The notes below the pieces were generated by a model. It was not told where the DNA came from. It saw nothing but the letters and a program-made list of their open reading frames with translations, and did not search any database. DNA of 7,392 bases from a bacterium. Lineage in GTDB: Bacteria; Actinomycetota; Actinomycetes; Actinomycetales; Actinomycetaceae. Positions 1-5,256 of the stretch are shown here, in pieces. Position numbers and translations under genes: made by a program. The stretch is from positions 1 through 7,392 of the forward strand of contig JAUNRP010000101.1 in the NCBI GenBank assembly GCA_030544165.1, given 5' to 3'. Each line of letters begins with the position of its first letter. Position 1 is the stretch's first letter.

Positions 1-347
1 CCTCGGCGCTCCGCACCACCGAGACCTACAAGCTGCTCGCCGGGGAGGTGGAGGGATACCCCTCGCCGCGGCTGGAGGACGAGCTCTACGAGGCCTCGCC
101 CCGCACGTTGCTCACGAAGCTGCAGGGCCTGGCTGAAACGGTGGAGCGGGTGATCGTGGTGGGGCACGAACCGGTCATGAGCTCGCTCGCACACATGCTG
201 GACGACCAGCGCGGCCCGGGCTCCGGCAACCTGTCCCTCGGCATCCCCACGGCCACTGCCGTGGTGCTCGATGTCCCCGTGGAGTGGGCGGAGCTGGAAC
301 GCCAGAGCGCGACCGTGCGGGCGGTGCTCCGCCCCTCCGAGGACTAA
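1..347 (+). CDS. SixA-like histidine phosphatase, 3' part (5' end outside window)
   Basis: The open frame runs in from the left edge (first full codon at base 3) and gives 114 visible residues ending at TAA 345-347. It opens with SALRTTETYKLL, which matches the S-A-x-R-T-x-x-T segment that follows the RHG motif in histidine phosphatases. It later carries VIVVGHEPVMSSLAHML, where His at bases 165-167 is the second catalytic histidine. Proteins of the SixA/COG2062 branch are usually about 160-175 residues, so roughly 50 N-terminal residues, including the RHG phospho-accepting histidine, should lie upstream. E. coli SixA removes phosphate from phosphohistidine of phosphotransfer proteins. For actinobacterial homologues the substrate is usually unknown, so the function here is family-level only. 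A GTG at base 48 is internal and not the start. The gene converges on serB with a 7-base gap. Confidence 0.85.
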   Translation, partial: SALRTTETYKLLAGEVEGYPSPRLEDELYEASPRTLLTKLQGLAETVERVIVVGHEPVMSSLAHMLDDQRGPGSGNLSLGIPTATAVVLDVPVEWAELERQSATVRAVLRPSED

Positions 348-354
348 CCCCAGG

Positions 355-1257
355 TCAGAGGCCCATGAGGGGGAGGGCCGCGTCCAACCTCGGGAACGGG
401 ATGGCCGCATCGGCTGCCGCGGCCACCACCGGCTTGGCGCAGTAGGCGATCCCGAGGTCCGCCGCGGCGAGCATGGCGAGATCGTTCGCGCCGTCCCCGA
501 TCGCCACCGCCGGCCCTCCGAACTCGCCGCGCCATTGCTCCAGCATCCGCTCCTTGACGGACCCATCCACCACCTCACCCGTGGTGGTGCCGCCAAGGTG
601 AGCTCCGTCGTCGTCGAGGGAGAGGCGGTTGGCGAGGGCGCGGTCCAGGCCGAGACGGGAGGCGAGCGGGTCCACCACCTCGTGGAAGCCGCCGGAGACC
701 GCACAGATGCGGCCCCCCGTGGCCTGGACGGCCCGGACCAGTTCGGTGGCACCGGGGGAGAACCGGATGCCCTCCGCGATCTCGGTGAGCGCGGCGGCGG
801 GCACCCCGGCGAGCATGCCCACGCGCTGGGCGAGGGAGGCGGCGAAGTCCAACTCTCCGCGCATGGCGGCGCTCGTGATGGCCTCCACCTCCGCCTCGAT
901 CCCGGCGCGGGCGGCGATCAGCTCGATCACCTCCACGGGGATGAGGGTGGAGTCCACGTCCGTGACCACGAGGCGAGGGGGCGTGGTGGCGAGCGGGCCG
1001 CGAACCACGCCTGCGGCCACCCCGAGGGTGTGCCAGCCGGAGGTGAGATCACGCAGCATCTGGGCGTGGTCATGGCCGGCGTGGGCGAAGGTGACGGGCG
1101 GAACGGTGCCGCGGAAGTGGTGGACGTGCAGCCCGCGGGTCTCGGCGCGCTCCTCGGCGAGGCCGAGCCAGTTCAGGTGGACGAGCGCGGTGCGGGTGTC
1201 GGCGAGGAGGTGGTCGGGAAGCTGGTGCTCCCCGACCACCGTGAAACGTTGGATCAC
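355..1257 (-). CDS. serB: Phosphoserine phosphatase SerB
   Basis: HAD-superfamily phosphatase that hydrolyses O-phospho-L-serine to L-serine, the last step of the phosphorylated serine pathway, in the cytoplasm. From the GTG at 1257 it has 300 residues. All HAD motifs are intact: motif I DVDSTLI (nucleophile D100, acid/base D102), the cap segment with E109 and AMRGELDF (R133), motif II SGG (S188), motif III K235 in VKERML, and motif IV GDGANDL (D255, D259). The order I-E-AMRGE-SGG-GDGAND is specific to SerB rather than to a generic HAD enzyme. Residues 1-90 form a divergent N-terminal region, possibly a degenerate ACT-like domain as in E. coli SerB (322 residues). I chose GTG 1257 because it lies 7 bases after the glgC stop. 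The open frame extends upstream to 1308, but that would overlap glgC and add a Cys/Arg-rich stretch. The Shine-Dalgarno match is weak, which fits coupling to glgC. Confidence 0.93.
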   Translation of the reverse strand: MIQRFTVVGEHQLPDHLLADTRTALVHLNWLGLAEERAETRGLHVHHFRGTVPPVTFAHAGHDHAQMLRDLTSGWHTLGVAAGVVRGPLATTPPRLVVTDVDSTLIPVEVIELIAARAGIEAEVEAITSAAMRGELDFAASLAQRVGMLAGVPAAALTEIAEGIRFSPGATELVRAVQATGGRICAVSGGFHEVVDPLASRLGLDRALANRLSLDDDGAHLGGTTTGEVVDGSVKERMLEQWRGEFGGPAVAIGDGANDLAMLAAADLGIAYCAKPVVAAAADAAIPFPRLDAALPLMGL

Positions 1258-1264
1258 CCCGTGA

Positions 1265-2509
1265 TTATCGCGTGACGCGCACGCCCTTCGGCACCACCGT
1301 GATGCCACCCTCGGTGACGGTGAAGCCGCGGGCCCGATCGTGCTCGTGGTCGATGCCCACCTGGGCGCCCTCGTCCACCACCACGTTCTTGTCCAGGATG
1401 GCCTTGTTGATGGTGGAGTTCCGGCCCACCATCACATCATCGAACAGCACGGAGTTGCGCACCGAGGACCACGAGTTGATGCGGCACTCCGGGGAGATGA
1501 CCGAGCCCACGACCTCGCCACCCGAGACGATCACGCCGGGGGAGACGATCGAATCGAGGGCGTGGCCGAGGCGCTCGTGGTGCCCGTAGACGAACTTGGC
1601 GGGCGGGAGGCCGGTGTAGCCGGTGAAGAGCGGCCACTCGCGGTTGTACAGGTTGAAGACGGGGGTCACGGAGATGAGGTCCATGGTGGCGTCGTAGTAG
1701 GCATCCACGGTTCCCACGTCCCGCCAGTAATCCCGATCACGATCTGTGGAGCCGGCCACGTCGTTGTCGATGAAGTCGTAGAGCCCCGCCGCGCCCTGAT
1801 CCACGAACCACGGGACGATCGAGCCGCCCATATCGTGCTTGGACTCCTGGTCCGCGGCGTCCCTCTCCACGGCATCCCGCATGTCCTTGGTGGTCATGAT
1901 GTAGGTGCCCATGGAGGCCAGGACCTCGCCCGGGGAGTCCGCGAGCCCCACCGCGTCCTTCGGCTTCTCCACGAACGCGCCGATCTTGTTGGGGTCATCG
2001 GGGTCCGCCTGGATCACGCCGAACTGGTCCGCGAGGGAGAGGGGCTGGCGGATCCCGGCGAGGGTGAGCGGGAAGCCGGTCTCCATGTGGCGCTCGAGCA
2101 TCTGGTGGAAGTCCATCCGGAAGATGTTGTCCGCACCCGTGATCACCACGTAGTCCGGCTGCTCGTCATCCACCAGGTTCATGGACTGGTAGATCGCATC
2201 CGCGCTGCCCAGGAACCACTGCTTGTCCACGCGCTGCTGGGCGGGAACCGGGGCCACGTAGTTACCCAGCAGGGTGGACATGCGCCAGGTCTTCGAGATG
2301 TGCGTATCGAGCGAGTGCGACTTGTACTGTGTCAGCACCACGATCTTCAGGAACCCGGAGTTCACCAGGTTCGAGAGCGAGAAGTCGATCAGGCGGTAGA
2401 CACCGCCGAACGGGACGGCGGGCTTGGCCCGGTCCTTGGTCAGGGGCATGAGGCGCTTGCCTTCGCCGCCGGCGAGCACAATCGCGAGAACTTTCGGATT
2501 CCTTGCCAT
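1265..2509 (-). CDS. glgC: Glucose-1-phosphate adenylyltransferase (ADP-glucose pyrophosphorylase)
   Basis: Makes ADP-glucose and pyrophosphate from ATP and glucose-1-phosphate, the committed step of bacterial glycogen synthesis, in the cytoplasm. The 414 residues match the family's usual 400-430. The N-terminal nucleotidyltransferase domain (about 1-280) has LAGGEGKRL (12-20) with the downstream Lys/Arg of the ATP and effector region (KDRAKPAVPFGG), GSADAIYQ (101-108), TGADNIFRMDF (124-134), the sugar-phosphate site FVEKP (179-183) and YWRDVGT (261-267). The C-terminal part (about 300-414) has left-handed beta-helix hexapeptide character (GEVVGSVISPECRI and following). I chose ATG 2509 because homologues begin just before VLAIVLAGG. 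The frame is open up to 2626, but the extra 39 residues are Pro/Gln-rich and cover the intergenic region. The gene is divergent from glgA and followed by serB. GlgC enzymes are typically allosteric, but the effectors here cannot be read from sequence. Confidence 0.97.
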   Translation of the reverse strand: MARNPKVLAIVLAGGEGKRLMPLTKDRAKPAVPFGGVYRLIDFSLSNLVNSGFLKIVVLTQYKSHSLDTHISKTWRMSTLLGNYVAPVPAQQRVDKQWFLGSADAIYQSMNLVDDEQPDYVVITGADNIFRMDFHQMLERHMETGFPLTLAGIRQPLSLADQFGVIQADPDDPNKIGAFVEKPKDAVGLADSPGEVLASMGTYIMTTKDMRDAVERDAADQESKHDMGGSIVPWFVDQGAAGLYDFIDNDVAGSTDRDRDYWRDVGTVDAYYDATMDLISVTPVFNLYNREWPLFTGYTGLPPAKFVYGHHERLGHALDSIVSPGVIVSGGEVVGSVISPECRINSWSSVRNSVLFDDVMVGRNSTINKAILDKNVVVDEGAQVGIDHEHDRARGFTVTEGGITVVPKGVRVTR

Positions 2510-2516
2510 GGTTAAA

Positions 2517-2522
2517 ACCCTA
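2517..2522 (-). promoter_or_regulatory. Candidate -10 element of glgC (leaderless)
   Basis: Read on the minus strand this is TAGGGT, matching the actinobacterial -10 pattern TANNNT, followed by seven bases (TTTAACC) and then the glgC ATG. Transcription would start at or next to the A of the start codon and give a leaderless mRNA, which is common in Actinomycetota. No good -35 is seen: with a 17-base spacer it would be CTGTGC. As an alternative reading, AGGG within the same bases could be a Shine-Dalgarno site 8 bases from the ATG, with the promoter further upstream. Confidence 0.4.
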
Positions 2523-2560
2523 TGGGCAAACGCGGGGACGCACAGCCTGATCCGAACAGT

Positions 2561-2591
2561 TGCCGGTGGTTGCTGGTGGTTTACTGGTGGG
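2561..2591. repeat. Three phased direct repeats (TGCYGGTGGT-like)
   Basis: Two consecutive 10-mers, TGCCGGTGGT (2561-2570) and TGCTGGTGGT (2571-2580), differ by one base. A third, looser copy, TTACTGGTGGG, follows at 2581-2591. The GGTGG cores start at 2565, 2575 and 2586, which is 10 and 11 bases apart and so on the same face of the helix. They lie in the middle of the glgC/glgA intergenic region, where a shared activator or repressor could bind. No known operator is recognised. Confidence 0.55.
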
Positions 2592-2664
2592 TGTTGGAGG
2601 GGTCCGCTGCCGGAGACCCGCGGCAATCGCCGGGCAACGCCGTGAAATATCGCGGCCCGTGGGC

Positions 2665-2668
2665 GAGG
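2665..2668 (+). promoter_or_regulatory. Shine-Dalgarno site deciding the glgA start
   Basis: GAGG stands 8 bases ahead of the GTG at 2677, supporting that codon over the in-frame GTG at 2659 and the far-upstream GTG at 2560. The overlapping hexamer GAGGAT (2665-2670), 6 bases from the GTG, also partly fits a NANNNT -10 for a leaderless start. Sequence alone does not separate the two readings. Confidence 0.5.
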
Positions 2669-2676
2669 ATGTTCCC

Positions 2677-3909
2677 GTGAGTGAGAACCAGATCAGAGTC
2701 GACCTGTTGACCCGGGAATACCCGCCGTTCGTGTACGGAGGTGCCGGAGTCCACGTGGAGGAACTGGCGAAGGTGCTGCGGCCCCACGCGGATGTGCGCG
2801 TCCACGCGTTCGATGGTCCCCGCGAGGCCGGGGACGTGGAGGAGGGCGTGACCGGCTACGCCGCACTCCCCGAACTCTCCGAGGCGAATGACGCGATCCG
2901 CCACTTCGGCGTGGACCTCGCGATGACCATGGGAACGAAGGGCACGGACATCGTGCACTCCCACACCTGGTACGCCAACCTCGCCGGCCATCTCTCCAAG
3001 CTGCTCCACGAGGTGCCCCATGTGGTCTCCGCCCACTCCCTGGAGCCGCTGCGCCCCTGGAAGCGGGAGCAGCTCGGCGGCGGCTACAACCTCTCCTCCT
3101 GGGCGGAGAAGACCGCGTACGAGGCGGCGGACGGGATCGTGGCCGTCTCCCGCGGCATGCGGGAGGACATCCTGCGCTCCTACCCCTCGATCGATCCGGA
3201 CAGGGTGGCCGTGATCCACAACGGCATCGATCTGGAGAAGTGGACCGCGCCCGCGGCAGACGATCCGATCATCGACGAGGTCCTCGGCCGCTACGGGATC
3301 GACCGTGAGGCGCGCACCATCGTGTTCACGGGACGGGTGACCCGCCAGAAGGGCCTGCCCTACCTGCTCCGCGCCGCCGAGCAGCTCCCCAAGGGCGTGC
3401 AGTTGGTGCTCTGCGCCGGCGCCCCGGACACCCCGGAGATCGCCGCCGAGGTCCAGGGCCTGGTGGACGGCCTCAAGGCGGAGCGCGAGGGCGTCTTCTA
3501 CATCCAGGAGATGCTGCCCATCAAGGAGCTCATGGCGATCGAGTCCATCGCCACCACGTTCGTGACCCCCTCCGTCTACGAACCGCTCGGGATCGTGAAC
3601 CTCGAGGCGATGGCGCTCGGCGTCCCCGTGGTGGGAACCGCCACCGGCGGAATCCCGGACGTGATCGTGGACGGCGAGACGGGCTACCTGGTTCCGATCG
3701 AGCAGGTGCAGGACGGCACCGGCACCCCGATCAACCGGGAGCAGTTCGAGACAGACCTGGCCTCCGCGCTCATCCGCATGGTGGATGACCCGGAGCGCGC
3801 CCGGGAGATGGGTGAGGCCTCCCGCCGGCGGGTGGAGGAACACTTCTCCTGGGACGCGATCGGCGTGAAGACCATGGAGTTCTACCGCGAGGTCCTCGAT
3901 CGCGCGTGA
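2677..3909 (+). CDS. glgA: GT4 glycogen synthase / alpha-maltose-1-phosphate synthase (corynebacterial type)
   Basis: Retaining GT-B glycosyltransferase of family GT4 that uses ADP-glucose. The 410 residues fit the short actinobacterial GlgA family, whereas E. coli GlgA is GT5 and about 477 residues. The N-terminal domain begins VDLLTREYPPFVYGGAGVHVEE, with the donor-binding Gly pair at 21-22. HSHTWYANLAGH (95-105) and SAHSLEPLRPW (118-128, His120) follow. The C-terminal domain carries HNGID (181-185), FTGRVTRQKG (217-226, donor-phosphate Arg220 and Lys225) and the EX7E motif EPLGIVNLE (E302, E310). Established knowledge: the M. tuberculosis homologue Rv1212c (GlgM) joins ADP-glucose to glucose-1-phosphate to make maltose-1-phosphate for the GlgE pathway, so the symbol glgM may be the truer one. 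I chose GTG 2677 from the GAGG site and from homologue N-termini. Divergent glgC supplies its substrate. Confidence 0.94.
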   Translation: MSENQIRVDLLTREYPPFVYGGAGVHVEELAKVLRPHADVRVHAFDGPREAGDVEEGVTGYAALPELSEANDAIRHFGVDLAMTMGTKGTDIVHSHTWYANLAGHLSKLLHEVPHVVSAHSLEPLRPWKREQLGGGYNLSSWAEKTAYEAADGIVAVSRGMREDILRSYPSIDPDRVAVIHNGIDLEKWTAPAADDPIIDEVLGRYGIDREARTIVFTGRVTRQKGLPYLLRAAEQLPKGVQLVLCAGAPDTPEIAAEVQGLVDGLKAEREGVFYIQEMLPIKELMAIESIATTFVTPSVYEPLGIVNLEAMALGVPVVGTATGGIPDVIVDGETGYLVPIEQVQDGTGTPINREQFETDLASALIRMVDDPERAREMGEASRRRVEEHFSWDAIGVKTMEFYREVLDRA

Positions 3910-3919
3910 GCCGCACGGT

Positions 3920-3960
3920 TGGCGGGCATCCACCGGGATAGGCTGGTGGCATGCCCGCCA
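3920..3960. promoter_or_regulatory. Strong inverted repeat over the ABC-gene start codon
   Basis: TGGCGGGCAT (3920-3929) is the exact reverse complement of ATGCCCGCCA (3951-3960). Inside it, CCACC (3930-3934) pairs with GGTGG (3945-3949), leaving one bulged base (C3950) and a 10-base loop, 3935-3944. The right arm contains the ATG of the ABC gene and the loop contains the candidate -10 TAGGCT. It could be an operator, the terminator of glgA (no clear T-run follows), or a hairpin that hides the start codon in read-through mRNA. Confidence 0.65.
3939..3944 (+). promoter_or_regulatory. Candidate -10 element of the ABC-nfeD-SPFH-trmH operon (leaderless)
   Basis: TAGGCT fits TANNNT and is followed by six bases (GGTGGC) and then ATG 3951, the geometry of an actinobacterial leaderless start. 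It closely parallels TAGGGT plus seven bases before glgC. The region upstream has no convincing -35: TTGGCG at 3919-3924 is only 14 bases away. GGTGG at 3945-3949 is too close to the ATG to be a normal Shine-Dalgarno site, which favours the leaderless reading. Confidence 0.42.
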
Positions 3961-4742
3961 TTCTGCGTCTTGACCAGGTCACCGTCCGCCGCGGCAACAA
4001 GCCGATCCTCGATGGACTGTCCTGGGAGGTCGCGGACGGCGAGCACTGGGTGGTGCTGGGACCCAACGGCGCCGGCAAGACCACCGTGGTGCAGCTCGCC
4101 TCGGGCCGGATGTACCCCACGCGGGGAAGCGTTGAGGTGCTGGGGGAGCGGCTCGGCCAGGTGGACATCTCCGAGCTGCGGACCCGCGTGGGCCTCTCCT
4201 CCTCCGCCCTCGCGGAACGAATCTCCGCCACGGAACGCGTGCAGGACGTGGTGCTCACGGCGGCCTACGGCATGACCGGGCGGTGGTGCGAGGAGTACGA
4301 GGAGGAGGACCTGGCCCGGGCAACGGACCTCCTCGGAGCATTCGGCGTGGCCGAACTGGCTACCCGCCGCTACGGCACCCTCTCCGAGGGTGAGCGCAAG
4401 CGCGTCCAGGTGGCCCGTTCCCTCATGAGCGATCCAGAACTGCTGGTCCTGGACGAGCCCGCCGCCGGCCTGGACCTCTCCGGCCGCGAGATCCTCCTCT
4501 CCGCCCTTGACGAGATCGTGGGGGACGAGGCCGCCCCGGCGATGATCCTGGTGACCCACCACGTGGAGGAGATCCCCGCAGCCTTCACACACGGCCTGCT
4601 CCTGCGCGCTGGAGAGGTGGTGGCCGCGGGGCCACTGAAGGAGATCATGACTCCCGAGAACCTCTCACGTACATTTGGCCTCGAGCTCGAGGTGGATTCC
4701 GCTGACGGCCGCTACGCCGCCCGCGCGGCGAGGAAGGGGTAG
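3951..4742 (+). CDS. Orphan ABC ATP-binding protein (ModF/YlmA-like, COG1119 type)
   Basis: Single ABC nucleotide-binding domain of 263 residues with no membrane segments. Visible motifs are Walker A GPNGAGKTT (37-45), signature LSEGERKR (144-151, a variant of LSGGQ), Walker B LLVLDEP (164-170), D-loop AGLD (172-175) and the H-loop in VTHHVEE (201-207). The usual Q-loop glutamine after the beta-strand at 79-81 is absent: the segment reads VGLSSSALAERI. An S-S-x-L pattern in that place is, from memory, typical of the ModF/YlmA group. Members of that group are annotated as transport ATPases, but many lack a linked permease. None is encoded in this window. The next gene, NfeD, begins 4 bases after the stop and its ribosome site lies inside the last codons here, so the two are co-transcribed and probably coupled. 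The substrate, if any, is unknown. Confidence 0.88.
   Translation: MPAILRLDQVTVRRGNKPILDGLSWEVADGEHWVVLGPNGAGKTTVVQLASGRMYPTRGSVEVLGERLGQVDISELRTRVGLSSSALAERISATERVQDVVLTAAYGMTGRWCEEYEEEDLARATDLLGAFGVAELATRRYGTLSEGERKRVQVARSLMSDPELLVLDEPAAGLDLSGREILLSALDEIVGDEAAPAMILVTHHVEEIPAAFTHGLLLRAGEVVAAGPLKEIMTPENLSRTFGLELEVDSADGRYAARAARKG
4731..4739 (+). promoter_or_regulatory. Shine-Dalgarno site of the NfeD gene
   Basis: AGGAAGGGG lies inside the last codons of the ABC gene, 7 bases before ATG 4747. It fixes the NfeD start there, although the frame stays open upstream to 4675 within the ABC gene. Confidence 0.75.
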
Positions 4743-4746
4743 CTCC

Positions 4747-5232
4747 ATGGGATGGCTGTTGTGGCTGATCGGAGCCATCGTGCTCGCGATCGTGGAGATG
4801 TTCACGCTCGACTTCATCTTCCTGATGCTCGCCGGCGGAGCGCTGGGCGCCATGATCGCGGCGCTCGCCGGTGGCCCGCTGTGGGTGCAGGTGGTGGCGT
4901 TCGCCATCGTCTCCACCCTCCTGCTCTTCCTGGCCCGCCCGGCCGTGCGCTCCTGGATGGAGAGCCGTACCCCGGAGACCCGCACCAACTTCAAGGCCCT
5001 CAAGGGCCGCACCGCCGAGGTGGTCTCCGAGGTGACCAGCAGGGGCGGACGCGTGAAGCTCGCCGGGGAGGTGTGGTCCGCCAGGTCCGCCCGCCCGGAC
5101 GAGGTCTTCTACGAGGGCCAGGGCGTGCTCGTGGTGGACATCGACGGCGCGTTCGCCGTCGTCACCTCCATCGAGCGGTCCGCACCGGCGGGCCACGGCG
5201 GACCGGGGAGCCCGCCACTTCCGATCAACTGA
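4747..5232 (+). CDS. NfeD-family membrane protein
   Basis: Small (161-residue) membrane protein of the short NfeD type. Three hydrophobic segments are visible at about 3-18, 22-42 and 46-64. The basic stretch ARPAVRSWMESR (63-74) suggests that the following part faces the cytoplasm. Residues about 85-143 form the NfeD OB-fold: LKGRTAEVVSEV, then GGRVKLAGEVWSARS (100-114), then YEGQGVLVVDIDGAFAVVTSI (122-142). The last 18 residues are Gly/Pro-rich. Short NfeD proteins lack the ClpP-like protease domain of the long form. Established knowledge: NfeD genes are usually paired with an SPFH gene, and the OB domain is thought to act with the SPFH partner in membrane microdomains, as with E. coli YbbJ and QmcA. 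That pairing is seen here, since the SPFH gene follows after 24 bases. The precise role is not established. Confidence 0.92.
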   Translation: MGWLLWLIGAIVLAIVEMFTLDFIFLMLAGGALGAMIAALAGGPLWVQVVAFAIVSTLLLFLARPAVRSWMESRTPETRTNFKALKGRTAEVVSEVTSRGGRVKLAGEVWSARSARPDEVFYEGQGVLVVDIDGAFAVVTSIERSAPAGHGGPGSPPLPIN

Positions 5233-5242
5233 CCAACTCACC

Positions 5243-5248
5243 GAGGGG
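5243..5248 (+). promoter_or_regulatory. Shine-Dalgarno site of the SPFH gene
   Basis: GAGGGG, within GAGGGGAAAG, stands 8 bases before ATG 5257 in the 24-base NfeD-SPFH gap. It is the best ribosome site in the window and suggests that the SPFH protein is made in quantity. No terminator or separate promoter is seen in the gap. Confidence 0.75.
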
Positions 5249-5256
5249 AAAGAACC

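Larger units (their letters stand above)
2510..2676. promoter_or_regulatory. Divergent glgC/glgA control region
   Basis: These 167 bases separate the ATG of glgC (minus) from the GTG of glgA (plus), so both promoters should lie here. They contain a candidate glgC -10 at 2517-2522 (minus) and three phased GGTGG repeats at 2565-2591. They also contain a small inverted repeat GGGTC/GACCC (2600-2604 and 2615-2619, 10-base loop) and an A/T-richer patch GAAATAT at 2644-2650 that could be part of a glgA promoter. The region is open in the glgA and glgC frames, but the encoded extensions are low-complexity and unlike GlgA or GlgC N-termini, so I treat it as non-coding. The same divergent glgC-glgA arrangement occurs in Mycobacterium (Rv1213/Rv1212c) and Corynebacterium. 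Confidence 0.7.

Noticed and set aside
271..1275. 334-codon open frame antisense to serB
   Set aside because: It starts inside the SixA gene and covers serB, whose catalytic motifs are intact. The translation is low-complexity Gly/Glu/Arg/His.
1340..2515. 391-codon open frame antisense to glgC
   Set aside because: It is a shadow of glgC. It is rich in His, Asp and Val with no motif, and glgC on the other strand is unambiguous.
2510..2676. N-terminal extensions of GlgC (to 2626) or GlgA (from 2560)
   Set aside because: Both frames are open, but the added residues are low-complexity and absent from the families, and the region is needed for two divergent promoters.
2581..3933. 450-codon open frame antisense to glgA
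   Set aside because: It mirrors a well-supported GlgA with all GT4 motifs. Its translation is His/Asp/Val/Gly-rich with no recognisable domain, as expected from GC-rich codon bias on the opposite strand.
4675..4746. Earlier NfeD start at GTG-type codon 4675 inside the ABC gene
   Set aside because: ATG 4747 has an AGGAAGGGG site 7 bases upstream and begins directly with the first membrane helix. The upstream extension is Ser/Pro/Arg-rich.
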